A stretch of DNA of 64,000 bases from assembly GCF_048544455.1 (NCBI RefSeq), contig NC_133534.1, positions 88,627,637 to 88,691,636 on the forward strand, in the 5' to 3' direction. Below the pieces are notes generated by a model that did not search any database, was not told where the DNA came from, and worked only from the letters and a program-made list of their open reading frames with translations. Source of the DNA: Silene latifolia. Lineage: Eukaryota; Streptophyta; Magnoliopsida; Caryophyllales; Caryophyllaceae. This document shows, one piece after another, positions 1-10,445 of this stretch (position 1 is its first letter; each line of letters begins with the position of its first letter). The translations under genes were made by a program, and so were the position numbers.

Positions 1-836
1 CCGAAGTTCAAGGGACCAATGGAGTTGGTTTCCGAATATGTAATAGATAAATAGTTTTTCTATTTTAGGAAAGGCCATACTAGGATTTATTTATCTTTAT
101 GCTTGCATTTTATTTTATGTCACATGCATCGCTAAATCGCCATAACTAAAACATGCATTCTTATCTTATCGAGTTTATCGACCGTGTCAATTAAAATTAT
201 CGTAGTTCACCGCTTTAGTTCACTTAAAACGTGATAGATAATAAATTGGCATGACCTCTCGCTAAAACAATTAATTGAGACATAGCCTTACCAAATAGTA
301 GAAACCATGAAAACCTATTTCGCGAGGGAGTGCACTCGGCTACCCCGGGGTACAAACCTTGTTACGTAGGGGAAGTGGGTGATGAATGTTAATCCACCGA
401 ATTCATGTTGATAAGGGATGTATCGGCTACCCCGTGCCCAAGTTGATGTGGGTTTGGATAATGGACACATTTATTCGAAATTTCGATTGAACTCAACAAA
501 AGTTATTGATAAGGGTTGCATCGGCTACCCCGTGCCCTTGTTGATGTGTTTTGGGCTATAGATAAACATTAGAGTAATTTTATCGACCAAGAGTTCTAAA
601 AGTAGAATCGATTAAAAAGTTAATCCACCGAGTTATATTGATAAAGGTTGCATCGGCTACCCCGTGCCTAAGTTGATATGAATTTGGGTCTTGGAATCAT
701 TTATCTAGTTGGGTAGAGGTCACTAGAAAAATGCATAAAAACTTGTTTAAATCATACATTTTTACGAGTATTATTAAAACGACAATTGTTTTACTCCATA
801 TATTTTGTTTTGTAGACCACTTCTTATTCATAACAA
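1..836 (+). repeat. Copia-1 5' leader with spaced repeat motif
   Basis: This untranslated leader holds a repeated word, ATCGGCTACCCCGTGCC, starting at 422, 520 and 652, each preceded by TTGATAAGG-like sequence and followed by TTGATRTG; a diverged copy (CGGCTACCCCGGGG) lies near 335. The leader of Copia-2 has weaker equivalents (GGCTACACTGGGCC near 15141). The spacing of 98 and 132 bases is too irregular for a simple tandem array. A structured leader RNA (packaging or dimerisation) is possible but unproven. Confidence 0.6.
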
Positions 837-1739
837 ATGGCAACACCAACACCAACTCCTAACGCCACACCTCTCGCTACTTCATCATGGCTCCGATCCT
901 TTATGGATCGATGTAAACTTGAAAAGAATGGGTCAAATTTCTCTGATTGGGATGCCCAACTCAAATTAGCCGCCGAAGGTGACGACAAGCTTCGTTACCT
1001 TACCGAGGCCTCTCCACCCGAACCCTCCACTAGGTCCACCGCGGCCACTAGGGAAGCATATGAGGCTTACCAAAAGGAGTCCGCCGCAATGAAAAATGTC
1101 TTAATATTTGCGATGGAGGCGGACCTCCAAAGGAGAGCCTTTAAAATGGGTAATGCTAATGAGATTTACTCCAAACTTGTGACCATGTTTTCACAAACTC
1201 CGCGGATCGTCCAATATGAGGCGGCCGCGGCATTCTTTGATCTCGACTTCAAAGAGGGCCAAAAGGTTAGCCCTCATGTGCTCAAACTCATGGAGCTTGT
1301 CGAGACCTTGAAAATTCAAAAGGTTGAAATCCCCAAAGAACTCATCGTAGATAGGATTCTACACTCCTTGTCCAAAGTCAAGGCATATGTGCAATTCCGG
1401 GTGAATTTTAACATGCAAGACAAGGACGTGTCTCTTGAGGAGTTGCACAAGTTACTTGTGCAAGCCGAGAGGGACATGGGGTTAAATGTGAACCCTACCA
1501 AGGATGTGCTTAACATAAGCACTAAGAGTAAGGGGAAGTTTAAGAAGAATGGGAGAAAGGGCAAGAAGCAAGCTCCCACATTCACCAAAGCTAAGTCTTG
1601 TGAAGCTAGCACCTCCAAAGTCAAGAAGGGTCCTCTTGATAAATGCCATTATTGTAATGGCATGGGACATTGGAAAAGAAATTGTTCAAAATACCTTGGT
1701 GATATCAAAGCTGGAAAGATCACTCCAGTAGGTAAATGA
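837..1739 (+). CDS. Copia Gag polyprotein (UBN2-type capsid plus zinc knuckle)
   Basis: A 300-residue open frame. Residues 30-230 resemble the capsid region of plant Copia Gag (the gag-polypeptide/UBN2 family), which builds the virus-like particle in the cytoplasm. Residues 270-283 form a CCHC zinc knuckle (CHYCNGMGHWKRNC) that would bind the element RNA; a basic Lys/Arg-rich stretch at about 230-250 precedes it. The start ATG at 837 follows the leader directly and gives the expected Ala/Thr/Pro-rich N-terminus. The frame stops just after the knuckle (PVGK), whereas the related Copia-5 frame continues into protease from the same point. The stop lies inside a putative 93-base intron (see 1732-1824). 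Protease, integrase and reverse transcriptase are not readable downstream. It is the only unbroken Copia gag here; whether it is expressed is unknown. Confidence 0.85.
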   Translation: MATPTPTPNATPLATSSWLRSFMDRCKLEKNGSNFSDWDAQLKLAAEGDDKLRYLTEASPPEPSTRSTAATREAYEAYQKESAAMKNVLIFAMEADLQRRAFKMGNANEIYSKLVTMFSQTPRIVQYEAAAAFFDLDFKEGQKVSPHVLKLMELVETLKIQKVEIPKELIVDRILHSLSKVKAYVQFRVNFNMQDKDVSLEELHKLLVQAERDMGLNVNPTKDVLNISTKSKGKFKKNGRKGKKQAPTFTKAKSCEASTSKVKKGPLDKCHYCNGMGHWKRNCSKYLGDIKAGKITPVGK

Positions 1740-1824
1740 CTATCCTTCTTTTATGTTTCTAATTCAACTATGGTAATATGATGCAAAGTTGTGATAATGT
1801 ATCTCCCTTTTTAATTGTAAATAG
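1732..1824 (+). other. Putative intron immediately after gag
   Basis: The sequence reads CCAGTAG, then GTAAATGAC at 1732, and a T-rich tract ending in AATTGTAAATAG at 1824, then GGCCTCC. Removing it would change the Gag end from PVGK-stop to PVGPPPSKDKGKEKQA-stop. The donor lies at the same codon as a GTATGT motif in Copia-5 (minus strand, 53969-53964). A splice site behind gag giving a short gag mRNA is known for some Arabidopsis Copia elements. That splicing occurs here is inference from motifs only. Confidence 0.4.
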
Positions 1825-4124
1825 GGCCTCCACCAAGCAAAGACAAGGGAAAAGAAAAGCAAGCATGAGAAACCATGGAGAAGCTATGGATAGCTTTTAT
1901 GGAGCTTTGCTTTTCATTGTCTTACTTTAATTTATGTTTTGAATCTTCAGAACTTTAAGTTTCCGTGTTCGACATGGAAAGGTATTTTGGATAATGGTTT
2001 GTATTTTTGATGATGGTGACTTGGTTTGCAACCCAAGTCACCCGATTTATCATTTATCCTTTTATGTTCTAAAATTCATCTTTAAATGCTTGCACTTTGA
2101 AACATAAGATTAGTCACTTAAAGTGATCTAATAGACAAATATAATGACGGGTTTCATTATATGTCCACATGCTTAAGGCGTGTGTATGATCATTTATAAA
2201 GTGATTTTGAGTTTATGAACTCTCTTAAAGGAATGTCAATCACCAAGAACACATGTGAATTCAATAACTATTAGTCTATCTATGAGATAGTTCTCCTTAT
2301 ACTTCAACATCATTAATTTGTGTCTCATATGCTATCTTTGAATCTATAGTGTATTTATTCTAAAGATAGAATGGGAGAAAAATGAGGACACAACACACAA
2401 AGCAAGATAAAATTGTGTACTTGTGTAAATAAAGATCTACGCAAGAGAGAATGATTTGAATGGAGGTATATCTATTTACATAGTATGCCGAATAGATGAG
2501 ATCTATGGTCTCAGGTTAGTTCTATATGACTAAAGAGACCAAGTGTAGTAAACATAAGAGAATATTCTCAAGATAACTACACGAGGAGACCAAAAGAAAG
2601 TTTTGGAAGAAAAATGACTAATGTAAAGTCTTAACAAGTTTTTGACTAAGTTTATGAAACATTTGACCAATAGTTTCAACCTTGAGATTTACTTAAGAGC
2701 CTAAAATGAATCATAGTAACATACTAGTTATGATCGAGTTGCAAAGATTGATATACCGATATCTTCAATGGCCAAAGTTTTAACAACGCAAATGTCATTA
2801 CTTAACCTCACTATGAAATGGTTAAACCTCCTTTCAAAAGGGTATTTCGAAGGACGTATTCTAAATATTATTTATATTTGAATAATGACATTGTTACACA
2901 TCATTATGACATGAGTGTGTTGGAGATTTAAAATCTCTTTCCGTAAGGTTAAGATGAGACCACTTCAAAATAGGTATTTTGAAGGGATATGATGGGAACA
3001 TATATGGTTCTGTCTTAATAACTTGGCAATGCAATTTATATTTCAATTCTTGAATAAATTTCGATTGAGAAGTCAATTTCGAAATGTGTAGAATTGAGTG
3101 GGAGTTAGGAAATTCTCATGTGAAGACATGGAATTTAGTGGGAGCTATCATCCTTTGAATATTTACGACTCATCACTCATTAAAGAATGACGAGCTAATA
3201 CCTTCTTTCATAAAGAAGCATTTGAGTTTTCAATTCTGGATGAAAATGGACTATGATGAATCCAATTACATCAAGGGATGTTGGATTAGTATTAAGAGAT
3301 ACACATTGTATCAACATTCACATAGGTTATTGATATAGATGAAAATTGAATTACCATTAGCAGTCATGGTCGTTCATTGAATCTATGAACGGTTGATCTC
3401 ATGATTATTAGTAACTAATATTTCCGCCATTAGAATAATCATGTACATGTCCAATTATGAATCATATGCATAAGAGCATGATGATTGATTGGTGAGCCAT
3501 AATAGAAACGTCATGCATTCTCAAGTAGAATCCGATGAGCGATTTCAGTGTTTGACAGAATGCTCTATTGTGTGTTAAGAGGTTGCACATATTATAGAAA
3601 GTCCGAGCACATGTAAGGATTTATGAGAATCCCAAATATTACAAGCCTAGAAAGAGAAATAAGAAGTTTTGGAAAGATGCTTGGTCGAATAAGAAGTTAT
3701 TCAAAAATAATCTTTCCTAAGTTAAGCTAGGACTTGTGAGAAGTACTAAGCTAATAATCTTGACAAATTGTTACAAGATTCTACAAAACATGTACCTAGT
3801 GCATTGTGTGTGGATGGAGTACTTGATCAGTACAAGTTATATCATTCATCACAAATTCATTCGTTATGAGATAATTGATAAGAAAGTTCTTTCAAGTTAA
3901 AGAACCGAAACCAAGGTCCGGAACCTTGATGTGTACTTGGTAAGATTCATGCTGTGAGAGAGAACATGAATGTAAAGGAAATGCAAGTGTAAGAAGTTTG
4001 AACACATGGACACATGGGATGTTAAACTTCTATTGCAGTCAATGAGTGTTTACACTTATGATTTGCATCACAAGGTTGTAATATGATTTTGACTACCCGA
4101 GTGTGATGTCGACATTTGTCGTTT
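1740..4124 (+). pseudogene. Copia-1 body without readable pol
   Basis: About 2.4 kb of AT-rich sequence with stops in all frames. I found no protease, integrase or reverse-transcriptase motif. A short stretch near 3095-3160 (ATGGAATTTAGTGGGAGCT) resembles the eroded reverse-transcriptase part of Copia-3 near 37800, so at least some of this may be decayed pol rather than unrelated filler. Nothing else is recognisable. Confidence 0.5.
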
Positions 4125-4840
4125 GAGTTATTATTAACTCACCTTGTACATTGTTATATCCAAACGGGTTGTGAAGACAATTGAACCCCGTTAAAGTGAA
4201 CATGGATTAACATTGTATTTGCCCATGGTTACTTGAATGAGGTGACGTCTCGAAGTGACTATAGTGTGATGCGATTGATGGCAAGTTCAAGTGCCATAGA
4301 GTCATGTGAGATGACTAGTCGATCACATAGGCAGACTGTTAGGAACATTTTGTCGGGCCTAATGACCGCTTATAGAGTTCTGGCAAATTTATATAGCCTG
4401 GTCGTGGCAAGAGCTACTATAGTATTCAAATGAGTCGATTCTTTTGACTAAAGACTATTCTCCTAAGATGGCACAGTTTCAGATTAACTTTGATTTGTGT
4501 TACTACGACCTTCGTAAATGGGGTCAAATGGGCATATTTTGGGTTATGATGGCTGTGGCTAGTCGAAGGGAATGAGTGCGATAGGAATTGTCCACCCCTA
4601 GTCAGGGTTATAACAATATCTCAGGGCCACTCGAGGAGTAATGAACTGGAAATGCGTGGCCACGCTCGGAAAGTATCTATGATAGATAAGTCCGGTCAAT
4701 CAGTTATTCTCCAGATCGAGGAAACCACTCTCGATATGATCACTTGCAAGTACGACCTGAAAGACACCTTGCATTGAGTGGGAGATAGTAATAGGACAAG
4801 AGAATTGGTGACGCACACTTGTCGAGGACAAGTGGGAGAT
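4125..4840 (+). promoter_or_regulatory. Conserved Copia 3' untranslated block with two polypurine tracts
   Basis: This block recurs at 18990-19668 (Copia-2), 38805-39490 (Copia-3), 60030-60733 (Copia-4) and, on the minus strand, 49991-50850 (Copia-5). Shared words are TTAAAGTGAAC, GAGGTGACGTCTCGAAGTGACT, GGCCACTCGAGGAG and AAATGCGTGGCCACGCTCGGA. Two purine-rich tracts occur: TTGCATTGAGTGGGAGAT (about 4771-4788) and ACAAGTGGGAGAT directly before the LTR. The second is the expected primer for plus-strand DNA; the first could be an extra priming site. It contains no convincing coding frame. Confidence 0.7.
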
Positions 4841-6103
4841 TGTTGGAATATGTGTCCTCCGACAATAATGCGATCATGACTGTTGATCATGATGATCACA
4901 TGTTTAAATCTCATTATAAAGAATACAATTGGGAAGTAAGATTGTTACTGTCAACTGGTCAACATATATCGGTAATGATTGGTGACTAGAGTTTGACATT
5001 CTTGTCGTATGACGGTGGTGATCGATTGACCCCTAGGTCATACCTATAGGGCAACACTCTTAATTGATTATTTAATTAATCGTATAATGTTGCGAGTTAA
5101 TTAAATTACTTGAAAATTGACGGACGATTTTGGAAGTAAAATTTACGTATCAAATTGAAATGTGATTAAATGAGATACGGTCTGAGTAATTGAATTGTAT
5201 CATTACTCGGATGAAATAATTGTTTAATGTAACAATTAAATTTGAATGAATTGTTATAAATACAAACTGTTGTGATTTATAAATTGGTAAAATTTTTGGT
5301 ACAAGTAATTATGATATTACTAAGTCGATTTTGTATGTGACGTATTTTTATTAATACGTTGATTTTTAATATGTTAAAAATACGTAACAAATTTATGTCA
5401 CATATGACATGTGACATATTGACAATTGACAAAAATAATATGGATTCCATATTATTAAATGGACCGAAATAATAAGAGAGGTTTAAGCTAATTAATTGTT
5501 TAATTTAGTGGTAAACATAATGATTAAAAAGCAAGAGTAGCCATGCAACCCTATTAACCTTGTGAAGACAAATATGGGCATGCATTGGCTCACCCATTAA
5601 GCCCCCTCCACCCGGGTTTTTATGACAAAAACCATCATGGTTTTTCATCTAATTTTTACCTAATATTACACTAAAATGTGTTAGTGATTATTCATTCCAA
5701 CCATCATCCAAAATACAATTCTAGAGAGAATAATAATCTTCTCCTTCTTCTCTCTACAAAACCGAAATTGTTAAGTGTTCATAATAATTTTGGGTCAATT
5801 TTCTACTAATTAATATTATACTAGTTCTTGTAATATTAATTAAATTAAGAGAAAGCTTTGGGTATTAATCCTAAGGAGAGATCCTATACTTGGATCTTGT
5901 TCTTCCATCTTAGGAAAGCTCAAGAACAAAAGAAAAGGAGATTTCTTTTTTGCCCAATAAAACCGAAATCATCAATGTAAGGACATGATTTCTCCTCTAT
6001 TTTAATATTGTTTGCATGCATAAAATCCGTATTTAATTTTATGACAAATTAATTTAAACATATATGAGTATGTTAGTATGTATTAAGATCTACATTTCCT
6101 TCA
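4841..6103 (+). repeat. Copia-1 3' LTR
   Basis: It starts TGTTGGAATATGTGTCCTCC directly after the polypurine tract and ends TTCA. The first 250 bases align with the Copia-3 LTR starts at 35461 and 39491, so both belong to related families. The end at 6103 is set by the terminal CA and is less certain than the start. Confidence 0.75.
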
Positions 6104-7179
6104 ATAAATGCAAGGATTCATAGGCTTAGCATTTCATGAAACATAACATGTGCATAGGTTGACATCACAACAAGCAAGCAATTTAATTATGAAAACATAT
6201 TAGATTAAGCATGACTAATCCCATGTTGATTTTCCCTAATTTCCCACTAATCCTAGTTAAGAGACTACTCACTCATTATCATAGGAAACATGTCAACAAG
6301 ATTGTCAATCATATTAACAAGTATAAATATGATAAGAGCTTAAGGAAGTAAACAATAAAGAGTAAAGAGTAAATAGTAAAGTAATTATACCAAACTTGAT
6401 ATGATGCAAATAGTAAAGTAAAAAATAACAGAAGAGAACTTGATTGATTGATGGAGGGTTGTCAATCCTCCAATAATAACCCAATAATCTTCAATTACCC
6501 AAAAGTAACAAACTTGAACAATAATTAAGGAGAGATTAATATGTGATTTGTGGAAAGATTAAAGAGTAATCTATTCTAGTCTACTCCTAATCTAATCTAA
6601 GAAGATTTTCTAATATCGAAGCCCCCTTTGATTATCATCAAAATGGGGTATTTTTAGTAGTGCCTCATTAGGTTAACCAAGGCTAAACTAGTAATTAACA
6701 ATTCTAAGTTCTAAACATGGAATCGCAAGTATTTCGGAGAGATGGGCATCTTTGCTGAAGACACCACGATCCGCTCGTCCAAGAGGTAAGACGCTCGGAT
6801 TCTTGCATGGAGGGACGAGCGGCTGATGAGTCGGGACGCTCGGATTGCGGACTCCTTGGACGAGCGTCTTAGCTCCTTGGACGCTCGGATTCCTCTTCAG
6901 AATCCTTCCCTTCGCAAACTTCTTATTCTTGCAATGTTGGTCTTTAGTTCTTGCCCTTCCTTCAATACCCGTTCAACCAAGATCTTCAATGTCCTTCCGA
7001 ATAGGCTCAAGAGACGGGAAGTTTCCGCCTAATTGTCTCCTTTCCTACAAATCAAACACAAAGCAATAGGAAAGCAAAATAGGAAACATTTGACGGGTAA
7101 AATAGCTATGAGACGCTATAATAATATGCAAAATAGGTTCAAGTAGGGGTCTAAATGTACGCAGATATGAGTCACATCA
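6104..7179 (-). repeat. Partial gypsy LTR, minus strand, hit by Copia-1
   Basis: Read on the minus strand, the sequence begins TGATGTGACTCATATCTGC at 7179, a start I associate with large Tat/Athila-type gypsy LTRs of plants. A cluster of complementary words (GACGCTCGGAT and GGACGAGCG) lies at 6773-6890. No coding domain is present. The left end is lost where Copia-1 inserted. The family assignment is an inference from general appearance. Confidence 0.45.
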
Positions 7180-8331
7180 AATACAAATGAATCCAAAAAC
7201 TTTACAAAGTATTAAAATAAAATCTTGACTTGAAAATCTCTTTAAACCACAGCGGAAGACCTAAAAATTAAACCAGAAGACAGAAAGGAATTACCCCCAT
7301 GACGAGCAGCCCCTAAGGGAGAAAACACGTCAGCCGAAAAGATGTGTAATAGATAATACCTCAATATAAGCAGCTTAGTTTTAGTCATGGCGTGGAAAGA
7401 TACACAATTAAAAATAAAAATAAATACAAAGAATAATAAAAACACTCCCCCTTAACTTAACTCTAACTCAAACTTACTCCATAATATAATAGACACTCGC
7501 ATCCCAATAATTAACTTACAACAAACAACACAACACCACCTATAAAAACGACCACCACAACCCACTGCCCTCCTGACCTCCGCCAATAACACCATAAACA
7601 TGACCCCCGTACTTCACTCGAACCCTACTCAGAACCTGGTTGGGTCGAGAGAATCAAGGACTCTGGTTTCCGGTCTCTTTCTCGGTCCAATAATGCACAA
7701 CACAACAATAATTCAAATAATTTGAATCCCAAACCGTACCCTACCAGTCAATGCCGTGGTCAATGCCGGTCATAGGTGGTCAACGGCAGCCCTAGGTCGA
7801 GTTTAGGTTAAGGTCGGGTCAATGGTCGAGTCAACATTTTATTTTTTTAATTTAATCATGAGAAAGAGTTTATGAGACGGTTACCTTAAGACGGCCGTAT
7901 GATAGATGTAAAGCTCCTTTTTCTTCTTATTTCTCTCTCTTACTTTTAATTGTGGTTTACGTAAATACAAGTGAACCAAAAAATAGCTAGAAGCTCTCAT
8001 TTATACTAGTAGAAGGTACGTGGAAGAACCTTCTAGGCTCTTTCCTAATTTTATTATGTCATATTATAATATTGTATAAATACCATATAAATATTGTATA
8101 TAATACGTATCACCTTATTAGTTGTATAATACCGTCACCACAAATATCTATGTAGTATACGTCACATCTCATGCATCTTCCATCATATATTATCATATAT
8201 TATTTTATTATTATTATACACGTCTCATAAATTATTCGTTAAATAAATATAAAATACATTTTTATAAAACACATTTTCGTAAATTCTTGTTGACTAACCT
8301 TTGAGCAGTCTCTAAAACACGGAGTTTTACA
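7180..8331. other. Unassigned AT-rich stretch, perhaps another minus-strand LTR
   Basis: I recognise no gene. The right end on the minus strand reads TGTAAAACTCCGTGTTTTA from 8331, which looks like a chromovirus LTR start. The region 8040-8300 is very AT-rich. Small open frames here match no known protein and look like chance. Confidence 0.3.
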
Positions 8332-8334
8332 ATA

Positions 8335-8575
8335 ACGGTGTAGGAACTCAGACATGGGAGTCCAAAACATCAAACTAGTGTAGTAACTCGGACATAGGAG
8401 TCCAAAAATTATAATGGCATTGGAGCCCTAAACATTGTAGACGGTCTAGGAACCTGGCCATAGGAGTCCAAAACTTCGGAATGGCTGGAGAATCCGAACA
8501 TGGGAGTCTGAATCTTCAAAAATGTGCGGGAACCCGGAGATAAGTAGGTTTGGGAACCCAGGGTAGGTATGTGAA
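8335..8575. repeat. Diverged tandem array, 31-40 base units
   Basis: Units share GGAACTCGGACATRGGAGTCC. GGAGTCCAAAA-like words begin at 8358, 8398 and 8463, with weaker copies at 8432 and 8503. The spacing is irregular (31-40 bases). Confidence 0.65.
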
Positions 8576-8624
8576 CCAAGAAAAAAAAACATCATTTCAT
8601 TATTCTATGATCGTTTTTATGAAC

Positions 8625-8725
8625 CTTTGTGTTTTGAACCTCGACATTTAGAACCTTCTTGATTTTTGAACCTTGACATTTTGACCTCGACATTTTGAAC
8701 CTCGATATTTTGACCACGGCATTTT
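8625..8725. repeat. Short array of TTTTGAACCTCGACA-like units
   Basis: At least five diverged copies of a 15-20 base word (TTTTGAACCTCGACAT) lie head to tail. Confidence 0.65.
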
Positions 8726-8758
8726 GAACGTCATGGTTACATTACTTGCATCAATGGT

Positions 8759-8975
8759 GGGTTGAGCCTTATCCTTAGGTGCCTACGTATCCCTTTGTGA
8801 CGGAATCAAACCCGCATCATAGTTCGGCAAACATGGCCTTGGCATTCCGCAAATTCTTTTTCATTTCGATTCAAAGTTGGGTTGACCCTTGTACTTAGGT
8901 GCCTAACTATCCGTTTGTGATGGAATCAAACCCGCATCGTATTTCGCCAAACATGGCCTCTATATTCCGCAACCC
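8759..8975. repeat. 120-base tandem duplication
   Basis: GGGTTGAGCC at 8759 and GGGTTGACCC at 8879 start two roughly 95-base homologous blocks containing GGAATCAAACCCGCATC and AAACATGGCCT, 120 bases apart. Confidence 0.75.
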
Positions 8976-9664
8976 TCGGCCCAAAACGGAGCTTTCCAAT
9001 AGGAGGTTGCCATTATACAGTGGAGATACATCTCATATACTATCAGTTCCTGAACCCGAGCAATGTTACCTTATGTTTTCTGAGTCGAATATCAATGTCA
9101 ACTGCATTATCCCTGTCGGGGTACATTTCCATTTGTGCTCCGCTGTGGAGCGATTCATCTGCATCTTTTGTAATACGTTGTGGATCACCTTGCTCGGCGG
9201 AGAACTCTCCTGTTCAAAATGGTCTCTGAAGCAATGGCTTCAGAGCCCCCAGTTGTAATAAGTTCTAAAGTCTCCGAATTTAGAGCCCCAGGTTGGTGCA
9301 TATATGCATATATTATATCAATTTTATAACATGTAATTCCCGTGACATTTCAAAATTTTGATATCATGGATAGGCGTTCGGCGCGAAACGTAAACATTTG
9401 AAAATAAATGGGTTACCAACCTGATCTTTGCATATCTTATGAAATGGGTTAACTAACTCGCAAACATTTGAAATCGAGCTTCTTCCAAGTCCAACATTTT
9501 GAAAACAATTTTAAAAAAAAGTTTTTGAAATTTCACATTTTAGCATTTTGGATTGGATGGGTAGACACGACCTGACTCAAACATATGACCCGTAAATAAA
9601 CATAGAGAGGGCATAGCCAGCTACCTAGAAATAAAAAATCTATAAGTGTGTACGGGTCTTTATT
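8976..9664. other. Non-coding part of Gypsy-G between arrays
   Basis: An open frame of 119 codons (8899-9258) runs across the repeat edge but matches no family I know and has no domain. The rest (9260-9664) is AT-rich and shows nothing recognisable. Confidence 0.35.
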
Positions 9665-9940
9665 CAAACATCGACTCATCGGGGGTACAATTCTTCAACC
9701 ATCGCTTCTGAATGGTTAACTTCTCGCGGGTAAACCTCTACAAACACTGCTAGACGAATCTCTCCAACCATCGTTTCTGAATGGTTAACTTCTCAGGATA
9801 AACCTCTTCAAACACAACTTGATGAACCTCTCCAACCATCGTATCTGAATGGTTAAATCTTCGGGATAAACCTCTTCAAACACTACTTGATAAACCTCTC
9901 AAACCATCGCTTATGAATGGTTAAATTCTCGGCTACTGGC
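9665..9940. repeat. Tandem array, 68-69 base unit, four copies
   Basis: AACCATCG starts at 9697, 9766, 9834 and 9902, a spacing of 69, 68 and 68. Each unit also has TGAATGGTTAA and AAACCTCTTCAAACAC. Copies differ by several substitutions. Confidence 0.85.
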
Positions 9941-10019
9941 ACTCGCCTAAAAAGACACTGACCCAAATTTTAACCTCTACAGTTGGCATTGAGCGTTCTG
10001 CTGTTATGGCCCAAACTCA

Positions 10020-10240
10020 AACTACACCATCATTGATTGTTCTCATCGAGAACAAGTTCTACACCATCATTGTTTGTTCGCTCGAGAACACCATCATGAA
10101 TTACTACACCATCATTGTTATACCATCGTTGATTGTTCCCTCGAGAACAGATTTTACACCATCATTCATCGTCCCGCTTAGGTACAATATCTACACCATC
10201 AATCATCATTATTATCGGGAACCGTCATCTACACCATCGT
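10020..10240. repeat. Array of ACACCATCATT / CTCGAGAACA units
   Basis: ACACCATCAT-like words begin near 10024, 10061, 10088, 10106, 10156 and 10193, mixed with copies of GATTGTTC and TCGAGAACA. The period varies between about 18 and 37 bases. Confidence 0.7.
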
Positions 10241-10249
10241 TCATCTTTC

Positions 10250-10445
10250 ACCTCCGCATTCTTTCTTTTCAGCGGGTTTTCATATCATTTTTGCCTCCGC
10301 CTTCTTTCTTTTTAGCGGGCATATTCATTTTTGCCTCCACCGTCTTTCTTTTCAACGAGCGAATTTATTTTTGTCTCCGCCTCCTTTCTTTTAAGCGGGC
10401 TAATTTATTTTTGCCTCCGCCTCCTTTATTTTCAGCAGGCTTTCG
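10250..10445. repeat. Tandem array, 40-base unit, five copies
   Basis: CCTCCGC-type words start at 10251, 10294, 10334, 10374 and 10414 (spacing 43, 40, 40, 40). The unit includes TTTCTTTTCAGCGGGC and AATTTATTTTTG. The array happens to stay open in one frame (10006-10533) because of its composition. Confidence 0.85.

Larger units (their letters stand above)
1..6103 (+). mobile_element. Copia-1: Ty1-copia element, 5' LTR outside window
   Basis: The order is leader (1-836), open gag (837-1739), about 2.4 kb without a readable frame, a conserved 3' untranslated block, polypurine tract AGTGGGAGAT (4831-4840) and a 3' LTR starting TGTTGG at 4841. The leader is homologous to that of Copia-2 near 14730-15450, which fixes the orientation and shows that the window begins inside the leader. 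The 3' LTR appears to end at 6103 (TTCA) and be followed by ATAAA, the likely TSD, but its partner is outside the window. The element sits in a minus-strand gypsy LTR. An intact gag beside a body without pol suggests either a gag-only non-autonomous element or very uneven decay. Confidence 0.8.

Noticed and set aside
7242..8304. Small frames in the AT-rich stretch
   Set aside because: They are short, of biased composition and without any recognisable motif.
8335..10445. CRISPR-like regular repeats
   Set aside because: The units are diverged, head to tail without unique spacers, and lie in eukaryotic transposon DNA.
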